64,000 nt of DNA, taken from positions 32,556 to 96,555 of the forward strand of contig JAFQAZ010000007.1 in assembly GCA_017416855.1 (NCBI GenBank), given 5' to 3'. This document shows positions 32,704 to 40,329 of this stretch, one piece after another (within the stretch, counting starts at the first letter, position 1; each line of letters begins with the position of its first letter). Position numbers and translations under genes: made by a program. This stretch comes from Clostridia bacterium. GTDB lineage: Bacteria > Bacillota > Clostridia > UBA1381 > UBA9506. The notes below the pieces were generated by a model that searched no databases, was not told the origin of the DNA, and was given only the letters and a program-made list of their open reading frames with translations.

Positions 32704-34023
32704 ATGAAAATTACATTTATGGGTGCTGGAAGCACCGTTTTTGCCAGAAATGTTATTGGGGACTGTATGTTGGTGGAATCCTTAAGAGACAGCGAATTTG
32801 CGTTATATGACATTAATTCTGAACGTTTGGAAGAAAGCAGAATTATTTTGGAAAGTATGCAAAAGGCAAACGGCAATTACGGCAAAATTACCTGCTTTTC
32901 CGGCGTAGAAAACCGCAAAGAGGCACTGCGGGGTGCCAGCTTTGTCATCAATGCCATTCAGGTAGGTGGCTATGAGCCTTCTACTGTTATTGATTTTGAA
33001 ATTCCTAAAAAATACGGTCTGCGTCAGACTATCGCAGATACATTAGGGATTGGCGGTATTATGCGCGGTCTCAGAACCATTCCGGTTATGGAGGAGTTCG
33101 CTCGGGATATGGCAGAGGTTTGCCCCAATGCCTGGCTCCTGAATTATACCAATCCTATGGGTATCTTAACTGGCTATATGCAGCAGCATACCCCGGTTAA
33201 AACCGTTGGTCTTTGCCATAGCGTGCAGGTTTGTGCTAAATCTTTGTTGGAAGACTTAGGAATGGAGGACAAATTAGAAGGTTGTCGGGAATTGATTGCT
33301 GGTATCAATCATATGGCGTGGTTATTGGAGATTAAAGATAAAAACGGCGTTGACCTTTACCCTGAAATTAAATCAAGAGTGGACGCCTATATTGCACATC
33401 CGGGCAAGGAAAATAAAGTGCGTATGGATTATATCCGTCAGTTTGGCTATTATTGCACGGAATCCAGCGAGCACAATGCAGAATACAATCCATTTTATAT
33501 CAAAAGTAAATATCCCGAATTGATTGAGCGGTTTAATATTCCTCTTGATGAATATCCCAGACGTTGTGTGAATCAGATAGAAGCCTGGAAAAAAGAATAT
33601 GCCCAATTATTGGAGGGTGGCACAAAAGAACATACGCGCAGTATTGAATATGGATCGCACATTATGCAGGCCATGGTGGAGAACAAGCCTTATCATATCG
33701 GCGGCAATGTGCTGAATAAGGGTCACATCATTGAAAACTTTCCTGAAAATGCTTGCGTTGAGGTACCATGTCTGGTTAACGGAGCAGGCATTACGCCTTG
33801 CTATGTGGGGCAGTTGCCTCTGCAGTGTGCAGCGATGAATATGTCTAATATCAATGTGCAGCTGTTAACCATTGAAGCGGCTAGAACCCGCAAAAAGGAG
33901 CATATTTATCAGGCGGCCATGATGGATCCCCACACATCAGCAGAGCTTTCTATTGACGACATTAAGAAAATGGTAGATGAGCTGATGGAGGCTCATGGGG
34001 ATTATCTGCCTAAGTTTATATAG
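32704..34023 (+). CDS. Glycoside hydrolase family 4, alpha-galactosidase-like
   Basis: 439-residue cytoplasmic glycosidase using NAD+ and a divalent metal in an oxidation-elimination-addition mechanism. The dinucleotide loop is GAGST (residues 7-11). The metal ligands are Cys171 in LCHSV and His203 in INHMAW, at the positions found in characterised GH4 enzymes. The CHSV motif is that of alpha-galactosidase (MelA)/alpha-glucosidase types rather than the phospho-sugar types, so the substrate is likely an unphosphorylated sugar, in keeping with ABC import; alpha-galacturonidases are in the same family. Start supported by GGGAGGGACG. Confidence 0.88.
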   Translation: MKITFMGAGSTVFARNVIGDCMLVESLRDSEFALYDINSERLEESRIILESMQKANGNYGKITCFSGVENRKEALRGASFVINAIQVGGYEPSTVIDFEIPKKYGLRQTIADTLGIGGIMRGLRTIPVMEEFARDMAEVCPNAWLLNYTNPMGILTGYMQQHTPVKTVGLCHSVQVCAKSLLEDLGMEDKLEGCRELIAGINHMAWLLEIKDKNGVDLYPEIKSRVDAYIAHPGKENKVRMDYIRQFGYYCTESSEHNAEYNPFYIKSKYPELIERFNIPLDEYPRRCVNQIEAWKKEYAQLLEGGTKEHTRSIEYGSHIMQAMVENKPYHIGGNVLNKGHIIENFPENACVEVPCLVNGAGITPCYVGQLPLQCAAMNMSNINVQLLTIEAARTRKKEHIYQAAMMDPHTSAELSIDDIKKMVDELMEAHGDYLPKFI

Positions 34024-34052
34024 TGTTTATACAATTAGAATATATTGCGGAA

Positions 34053-34100
34053 CATCGTGCCGATTTCGCGTTATACGCGGAGTCGGTATGGTGTTTTTTT
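34053..34100 (+). terminator. Terminator of the GH4 gene
   Basis: A 17-bp stem with several G-U pairs (left arm from 34054, right arm to 34091) around a TTATA loop, followed by seven T. Confidence 0.75.
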
Positions 34101-34152
34101 ATTCGACAGGCTTATAGCAATATGAACGAAAAATGAGAATAATTTTTGAAAC

Positions 34153-34230
34153 TTTGCCGTCAACTTGACGGCAAAGTGGCATTTTAGCGGTTTTTTATCA
34201 TTGTGAATTAATTACGCAAAATGATATAAT
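34153..34230 (+). promoter_or_regulatory. Activator-type palindrome and promoter of the nine-gene surface/ABC operon
   Basis: TTTGCCGTCAA (34153-34163) and TTGACGGCAAA (34165-34175) form a perfect inverted repeat. Downstream lie -35 TTGTGA (34201-34206), 18 bases, and -10 TATAAT (34225-34230). The site is repeated upstream of 58953 with identical distances. A position just upstream of -35 suits an activator. Confidence 0.75.
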
Positions 34231-34289
34231 ATATGTAGGGTGTTAGACCTGTTTTTTTGTAATTTTTATCATAATGGAGGAGAAGTTCT

Positions 34290-35237
34290 GTGGTATTAAA
34301 AAATGATTATAACAGAAGCCTGAAAAAACCGAGCGCTTTTAAACGTTTTTTCAGTTGCTGGGAATTTTGGTTGCTTTGCCTTCCGGCAATCATATACTTT
34401 ATTTTGTTTGCATATTGGCCGATGTTTGGTGCAGTACTTGCGTTTAAAGACTATAACTATGCAAAGGGTATTTTTGGTTCCGATTGGGTAGGGTTTGATA
34501 ATTTTAAATTCTTCTTCTTGTCACAGGATGCCTGGCGTATCACTAGAAACACCTTGGGTTATGCGGTTGTCTTTTTAGTGACGAATACAGTGGCTTCTAT
34601 GGCTGTTGCGCTTTTAATGTTTGAGGTAAGCAGTCGCAAAGCCATTAAAACCTATCAGACCATTTTAATCCTACCGCATTTTATGTCCTGGGTTATTGTT
34701 GGCTATATTACATATATTTTGTTTAACAGTGAACAGGGTGTGTTAAATCAGCTTCTGACGGTTTTTGGTCAGGAGAAAATTGATTGGTATTCCAGTCCGC
34801 AATACTGGCCCTTTATTTTGCCGATAGTCAACATCTGGAAAAGCGTGGGTATGAGCAGTCTGATGTACTATGCGACACTGGTTGGTATGGATGACTCTAT
34901 TTATGAAGCAGCGGTGATCGATGGTGCCGGACGTTGGCGACAGACCATATCCATTTCCGTTCCGTCTTTGATTCCGATGATGACGATTTTAACTATTATG
35001 AATGTTGGTGGTATTTTCCGCAGCGACTTCGGTTTGTTCTATCAGATAACCAGAGATGTAGGTTCACTGTATCCTACTACAGACGTTGTAGATACCTATA
35101 TTTACCGTGGCCTCAGAACCGGCGATGTCGGTATTACGGCAGCAGTAGGTTTATTCCAGTCTTTTGTTGGTTTGGTTTTGGTTGTGTTTACCAACTGGGT
35201 TGTTAAGAAAATCGAGCCTGACAATGCGATGTTCTAA
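34290..35237 (+). CDS. Carbohydrate ABC transporter permease (LplB type)
   Basis: 315-residue inner-membrane subunit with six segments. The N-terminus KRFFSCWEFWLLCLPAIIYFILF and the FKDYNYAKGIFGSDWVGFDNFKFFF segment are typical of the LplB family, which imports oligosaccharides. The ATPase-contact loop EAAVIDGAGRWRQ is near residue 206. The start is a GTG at 34290 with GGAGGAG 7 bases before it. It is the first gene of the operon; the second permease follows 14 bases later. Confidence 0.92.
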   Translation: MVLKNDYNRSLKKPSAFKRFFSCWEFWLLCLPAIIYFILFAYWPMFGAVLAFKDYNYAKGIFGSDWVGFDNFKFFFLSQDAWRITRNTLGYAVVFLVTNTVASMAVALLMFEVSSRKAIKTYQTILILPHFMSWVIVGYITYILFNSEQGVLNQLLTVFGQEKIDWYSSPQYWPFILPIVNIWKSVGMSSLMYYATLVGMDDSIYEAAVIDGAGRWRQTISISVPSLIPMMTILTIMNVGGIFRSDFGLFYQITRDVGSLYPTTDVVDTYIYRGLRTGDVGITAAVGLFQSFVGLVLVVFTNWVVKKIEPDNAMF

Positions 35238-35251
35238 GAAAGGAGATTATC

Positions 35252-36139
35252 ATGAAAGCAAAGTTAAGATATAGAATTCTGATTCATTTGATTTTAATAT
35301 TAATGTGTCTGAGCATTTTAGTTCCTTTTATTTATGTAATCTCACTTTCGATGACAGCAGAAGATGTGATTGTAAGCGGCGGATATAAAATGATTCCGGC
35401 TGAATTTGACTTTTCGGCATATCAAAGCATTTTCAAAAATCCTACACAGCTTATTAACTCGTATAAAATTACCATTGGGTTTTCTGTTTTAGGAACGGTT
35501 TTATCTATGGTTGTTATGACTATGGTTGCTTATGCTATTTCCAGGGAACAGTTTCATTATAAAAAGGCTGTAACCTTTTTTGTATATTTTACCATGTTGT
35601 TTTCGGGCGGACTGATTCCCCATTACATTATCAATACGAAATATTTAAACTTAACCAACAGCTTTTGGGTTTATATTTTCCCGGCTCTTGCTAATGCATA
35701 TCACATTTTGATTATGAGAACGTTTTTTAAAGGCTTGCCAGCCTCTTTAACAGAGGCAGCTAAAATTGATGGGGCTTCAGAATTTACCATTTTTCGCGTC
35801 ATTGTGCTGCCTCTTTCCAAGCCTGTTTTAGCAACTGTCAGCCTGCTGACCTTGCTGGCAAAATGGAACGACTGGCAGACGTCTCTTTTATATATTATGG
35901 ATACAGATAAGTTTTCTCTTCAATATCTCTTGCAGAAAATTCTCCGTGAAGCACAGTTTTTACAGAGTATGGCAGAAGAGGGCAATCTGATTATCAGCGA
36001 AAACTATGCCAAGACGAAGCCGGTGGAAAGTATGCGATTTGCTATGGCGATTTTAGCGGCCGGCCCCATGATGGTTGTATTCCCTTTCTTCCAGAAGTAT
36101 TTCACAAAGGGATTAACAATAGGTGCTGTAAAAGGTTAA
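35252..36139 (+). CDS. Carbohydrate ABC transporter permease (YtcP/LplC type)
   Basis: 295 residues, six membrane segments, partner of the preceding permease. The family opening is followed by LSILVPFIYVISLSMTAEDVIVSGGYKMIPAEFDFSAY, and the EAA loop EAAKIDGASEFTIFR lies near residue 169. It ends with PFFQKYFTKGLTIGAVKG, which is characteristic. Start supported by GAAAGGAG. No ATPase gene is present in the cluster, so a shared MsmK-like ATPase encoded elsewhere must energise it. Confidence 0.92.
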   Translation: MKAKLRYRILIHLILILMCLSILVPFIYVISLSMTAEDVIVSGGYKMIPAEFDFSAYQSIFKNPTQLINSYKITIGFSVLGTVLSMVVMTMVAYAISREQFHYKKAVTFFVYFTMLFSGGLIPHYIINTKYLNLTNSFWVYIFPALANAYHILIMRTFFKGLPASLTEAAKIDGASEFTIFRVIVLPLSKPVLATVSLLTLLAKWNDWQTSLLYIMDTDKFSLQYLLQKILREAQFLQSMAEEGNLIISENYAKTKPVESMRFAMAILAAGPMMVVFPFFQKYFTKGLTIGAVKG

Positions 36140-36173
36140 TAACAGCGTAAATAATAAAATGAGGTGATTGTTT

Positions 36174-37700
36174 ATGAAAAAAAGAATTATGTTTGCACTT
36201 CTTGCTTGCTTTGTGCTGATCAGCAGTTTAAGCGGTTGCCAATCAGCCAAGCCCACAGATGACGGAAGCGAACAGGTTGAATTGCACTGGGTATTTGGCG
36301 GCCCGGGCAAATTAGAGGATTCTGATCGTGTTTGGCAGGAATTCAACACCAAGCTTGCTGATTATCTACCCAATACATCAGTGAAGTTTACCTGTATTCC
36401 TCACTCTGACTATGCTGAAAAATGGCGTTTGATGAGTGCTGCACAGGAAAATGTGGATATCGCCTGGGTGAGCTGGGCATTGAATTTTGTTGAAGAGGTT
36501 GGCAAGGGTTCTTATATGGACATTACTGATCTTGTAAATGAATACGGTCAGGATATGAAGGCTGATTTCCCGGAATGGCTGTTAGAATTAACCACTGTTA
36601 ACGGGAAGGTTTATGCCATCCCCAATTATCAGATGATGGCATCTCCCATTGGGTTCAGTATTGATAAGCATCATGTTGAGAATGGTTGGCTGGATATTAA
36701 AGCTGCAGAAGAACTGTTTACAAGCGGCAAGGTTTTACATAAAGAAGACTATAAAATGTTTGAAGAATATATTGAAAAAGCACAGGCTGCTAATGAACCT
36801 GTTAAATATATTTCTTCTCAGTTTTTAACCAGAGCTATTAAAAATAAAATCGGTCTGCCTGATGGCGGTTTGGAAACTGTAACCGCTAACGCTGTAATTG
36901 CCCGTAATGAAGAGGGCTATAAGGTTTATGACCGCAATTTGGATTTTCCCGATAACTATGAATACTATGATTTAGTATCTGATTGGTATAAAAAAGGATA
37001 TATCCGTCCTGATATTTTAGAGAATCCCACCGAGGCATCCGGTGCTTATCTGCTTGACTGGACTTCTGTTTTCAAAGGTAGCGCAGAACGCGTAAGCATT
37101 TCTTTAGGCAGACCTATGGAGGTATTCCCAATGGAAGATTTTCTGTACATCACCCATAAGGGAAGTTCTACTAACACAGCCATTGCATCAACCTCTAAGA
37201 ATCCGGTTCGTTCTATGCAGCTTTTGAACATTATGAACAGCAAAAAAGGTGCAGACTTATTAAACCTCTTAACCTATGGTTTTGAAGGTGAGCATTATAA
37301 TAAAGTCAGTGATGACAGAATTGAATGGTTAGGAGCAGGTGTTCCCGGTGCTTCTGATAATAAATACGGTTATGAAAACTGGGCTCTTGGTAATGCGCTA
37401 GTCACCTACACAACCCAGAGCGACCCCGATGGCTGGAATGAATATCTCCACGAAGATATTAACATGAAAGCAAAAATGTCCCGCTTGGGTGGTTTCTCCG
37501 TTGATTTAAAACCTATTAAGCTGGAAATTGCACAGTATAATGCAGTACTTAAAGAATATCAGTACTTAGATAAAGGCACAACCCCCAACTATAAGGAACT
37601 GCTGGAAGAACGTAACGCCAAGCTGAAAGAAGCAGGCAGCGAAAAGATCGTTCAGGAAGTGCAGCGCCAGATTGATGAATGGGTTGCGAAACAAAAATAG
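36174..37700 (+). CDS. Extracellular solute-binding lipoprotein of the sugar ABC importer
   Basis: 508 residues; signal peptide with lipobox SLSGC (Cys22), so anchored to the outer membrane face. The mature part resembles the large (about 500-residue) family-1 binding proteins that go with LplB/YtcP permeases: VELHWVFGGPGK at the start, WRLMSAAQENVDIAWVSW, and a C-terminal NYKELLEERNAKLKEAG helix. It should bind an oligosaccharide outside the cell. The start is ATG 36174 with GAGGTGATTG upstream. It lies 34 bases after the permease. Confidence 0.9.
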   Translation: MKKRIMFALLACFVLISSLSGCQSAKPTDDGSEQVELHWVFGGPGKLEDSDRVWQEFNTKLADYLPNTSVKFTCIPHSDYAEKWRLMSAAQENVDIAWVSWALNFVEEVGKGSYMDITDLVNEYGQDMKADFPEWLLELTTVNGKVYAIPNYQMMASPIGFSIDKHHVENGWLDIKAAEELFTSGKVLHKEDYKMFEEYIEKAQAANEPVKYISSQFLTRAIKNKIGLPDGGLETVTANAVIARNEEGYKVYDRNLDFPDNYEYYDLVSDWYKKGYIRPDILENPTEASGAYLLDWTSVFKGSAERVSISLGRPMEVFPMEDFLYITHKGSSTNTAIASTSKNPVRSMQLLNIMNSKKGADLLNLLTYGFEGEHYNKVSDDRIEWLGAGVPGASDNKYGYENWALGNALVTYTTQSDPDGWNEYLHEDINMKAKMSRLGGFSVDLKPIKLEIAQYNAVLKEYQYLDKGTTPNYKELLEERNAKLKEAGSEKIVQEVQRQIDEWVAKQK

Positions 37701-37712
37701 GAGGACTACTAA

Positions 37713-40307
37713 ATGAAAAAAGCAGTATCACTATTTCTTGCGTTATGCTTGATTTTGTCCCTCTCTGCTTTTTCCTGTAATATAGTCAGTGCGGCAGGGA
37801 GTCGTGGCCTTGTGTTCGTCGCCACAAACGGTCGGGATGATGCCGAAGGTACCATAGATGCACCTTTAGCAACGTTGCAGGCAGCACAACAGAAAGTGAG
37901 AGACATGAAAGCAAGCGGTGCATACCCACATGGTATTACCGTGTTTGTGCGGGGCGGAGTGTATAATATTTCAAAGCCCCTTATTTTAACAGAAGAAGAT
38001 TCAGGAACAGCAAATGCCCCTATTGTGTGGCGACAATACGAGAATGAAACTGTTACGTTTACAGGCGGCATTACTGTTGCCGGTTCAAAATTCCAAAAGG
38101 TAACAGCCAAGGCAATCTTAGAAAGAGTTGTGGATAAAAGTGCACATGACTCTCTTTATAGCCTGAACTTAAAACAATATGGCATTGATGATCCGGGCGA
38201 ACCATACCTCTTTGGTTCTTATGGCTATAATTCCAGCGTCACGAGTCTTGGTTTGGCAACAAAACCGGAGGCACCGGCGATGGAAGTTATGTTCAATAGC
38301 AAGCCTATGACTCCAGCTCGTTACCCAAATGACGGCTATATGACAGTAGAACGTGTGGTGGAACCGGGTTGGGACTATGATAAACCGGATGCTTATCCGA
38401 AAGGAACGCCATTTAAAATTCAAGTCAGTGATGACAGACTGAAATACTGGACAAAAGCACCGGAAGATTCCATTATGATGTTTGGCTTTTGGAAGTGGGA
38501 GTGGGCAGACCAGACCATCCCTTTGCACAAAATTGACGCAGCCAATAAGCAGATTACATCAAAATGGCATAGCGTGTTCAGTGTTGCCCCGGAAAAACCT
38601 TTCTATGTAACGAACCTGATAGAAGAACTCGATAAACCGGGCGAATATTACATTGATAATGTAAATTCTATTTTATATATTAATCCTCCCTCCGACTTAA
38701 AGAGTGCTGAGATTACCATGTCGGTTATGGAAGATGTTCTCTTCCAGATTGACGGAGCCGATTATGTTACCTTTAAGGGATTAGATGTGAAAGGTGCCCG
38801 CAATAGCGCCTATGTGATTCACAAGGGAAATTATAATAAAATTGTGGATTGTGAAATTTCTTACACGGCAATGTATGCTGTGATTATGTATGGCAGTCAC
38901 AACGGAATTGTTGATAGCTATATTCACGATGTGGATGGCGGTGTTCGTTTGTTTGGCGGTGATATTGCCACCCTGACCAAAGCAGAAAACTATTGTGTAA
39001 ATAACCATTTTGAAAATTTTGCAAGACTCACTAAAGCCTACAAGCCGGCAGTTTCGATTGATGGTATCGGCAATCTTGCAGCTCATAATGAAATGCACGG
39101 TTCCACTCACCAGGCTGTTGCCTTTGGCGGACAGCTGAACAAAATTATGTATAACAACATTTATGATGTTATGAGTGAAACAGACGATGCCGGTGCGATT
39201 TATGGTGGTTTGGCTTGGCATACCCGCGGTCATGATATTAAGTATAATTACATTCATGATATTAAAAATGCAGGTAGTGGCGGCGTTGGTTTATATGCTA
39301 TTTATGGTGACGGTGGTCAGTGCGAACTTTACATCTGCGGTAATGTTATTGAAAATATTGCCGGCGGTGCAGTATTGGTTAACGGCGGTTGGGACAATAT
39401 CGTGCTCAACAACTATATGATTGATTGTGAAACCGGTATTGACGTTTCAGCAATTATGTCCGGTGTGGATATAGCAGGTTTTTACAAGCATCATTACCCA
39501 CGTTTGCAAGAGGTAGAGAAGTATATTATGGATAGCCCCCAGTGGAAGGAAATATTCCCCACATTCTTCAGAATGATGGCAGTATCAGATGTGGAAAAAT
39601 CCATTCCTACTTACAATGTTTTAGCTAACAACATTGCAGTTGGTGGCAGTGTTTGTACAGCACGTTCCTATCAGAATGCAACTGTGGAGCAAAATATTGC
39701 AGTCACCGGCGATCCCGGATTTAAGGACAAGAAAAATCGCGACTACAATATAAAGGAAGATTCTCAGCTGTTTAATCAGATGCCGGGCTTTAAAGCAGTT
39801 CCCTTTACCAGAATGGGTCGCTTGGATGAATTGGCATATGGTCGTGTGAAGGATGCCGTTGTCATGAGCGTTGGTTCTCCCAGAGGTATGGTAGGCAGCG
39901 AACTGGTGGCTATTGATGCAGATAGCAAAGCAGTTGCTCCGTTTATTGATGGAGACAGAACTTACGTGCCCCTGCGATTCCTCTCAGAAAGCTTAGGTGC
40001 CGGCGTTAACTTTGCCGATGGTGTGATAACCATTTCCGATGCCAATGTTAATTTAGAAATGGCCTTGAACAGTACGGAAGCTAAGAAAAATGGCGAAGCC
40101 ATTATGTTGGATAAACCGCCGGTGGTTATTGACGGACGCACTATGGTGCCTTTAAGACAGGTATCTGAGCTACTAGACCGTCAGGTTTACTGGCACAGTT
40201 CCGGCTTAATTGCCATTAGCGATGATGCAACCTTGTTTGATGCTGAGGAAGGCACCGATGACGACATCATCAATTTCCTTCGCGAAAAAATTAATTACTA
40301 TAATTAA
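37713..40307 (+). CDS. Secreted parallel beta-helix protein with C-terminal stalk domain
   Basis: 864 residues. A signal peptide (about 1-27) leads to an N-terminal part with the sequence of glycan-cutting right-handed beta-helices (VATNGRDDAEGTIDAPLATLQAA, FVRGGVYN). The helix itself (about 340-620) has the conserved TDDAGAIYGG near 489 and RGHDIKYNYIHD. The C-terminal 110 residues (about 741-850) are two copper-amine-oxidase N-terminal-like (stalk) repeats, YVPLRFLSESLGAGV and MVPLRQVSELLDRQV, common surface modules in Firmicutes. It may be a lyase or a GH141-like hydrolase; the family cannot be fixed. A close paralogue lies at 42970. Confidence 0.82.
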   Translation: MKKAVSLFLALCLILSLSAFSCNIVSAAGSRGLVFVATNGRDDAEGTIDAPLATLQAAQQKVRDMKASGAYPHGITVFVRGGVYNISKPLILTEEDSGTANAPIVWRQYENETVTFTGGITVAGSKFQKVTAKAILERVVDKSAHDSLYSLNLKQYGIDDPGEPYLFGSYGYNSSVTSLGLATKPEAPAMEVMFNSKPMTPARYPNDGYMTVERVVEPGWDYDKPDAYPKGTPFKIQVSDDRLKYWTKAPEDSIMMFGFWKWEWADQTIPLHKIDAANKQITSKWHSVFSVAPEKPFYVTNLIEELDKPGEYYIDNVNSILYINPPSDLKSAEITMSVMEDVLFQIDGADYVTFKGLDVKGARNSAYVIHKGNYNKIVDCEISYTAMYAVIMYGSHNGIVDSYIHDVDGGVRLFGGDIATLTKAENYCVNNHFENFARLTKAYKPAVSIDGIGNLAAHNEMHGSTHQAVAFGGQLNKIMYNNIYDVMSETDDAGAIYGGLAWHTRGHDIKYNYIHDIKNAGSGGVGLYAIYGDGGQCELYICGNVIENIAGGAVLVNGGWDNIVLNNYMIDCETGIDVSAIMSGVDIAGFYKHHYPRLQEVEKYIMDSPQWKEIFPTFFRMMAVSDVEKSIPTYNVLANNIAVGGSVCTARSYQNATVEQNIAVTGDPGFKDKKNRDYNIKEDSQLFNQMPGFKAVPFTRMGRLDELAYGRVKDAVVMSVGSPRGMVGSELVAIDADSKAVAPFIDGDRTYVPLRFLSESLGAGVNFADGVITISDANVNLEMALNSTEAKKNGEAIMLDKPPVVIDGRTMVPLRQVSELLDRQVYWHSSGLIAISDDATLFDAEEGTDDDIINFLREKINYYN

Positions 40308-40329
40308 GTAATGAAAGGATGAATCTGGT

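Noticed and set aside
34153..34175. CcpA catabolite-repression site (cre)
   Set aside because: The dyad TTTGCCGTCAA differs from the cre consensus with its central CG, and its place upstream of -35 suits activation rather than repression.
38781..39257. Minus-strand frame rich in Ile, His and Asn inside the first beta-helix gene
   Set aside because: The regular pattern mirrors the beta-helix repeats on the other strand; similar shadows occur in the paralogue.
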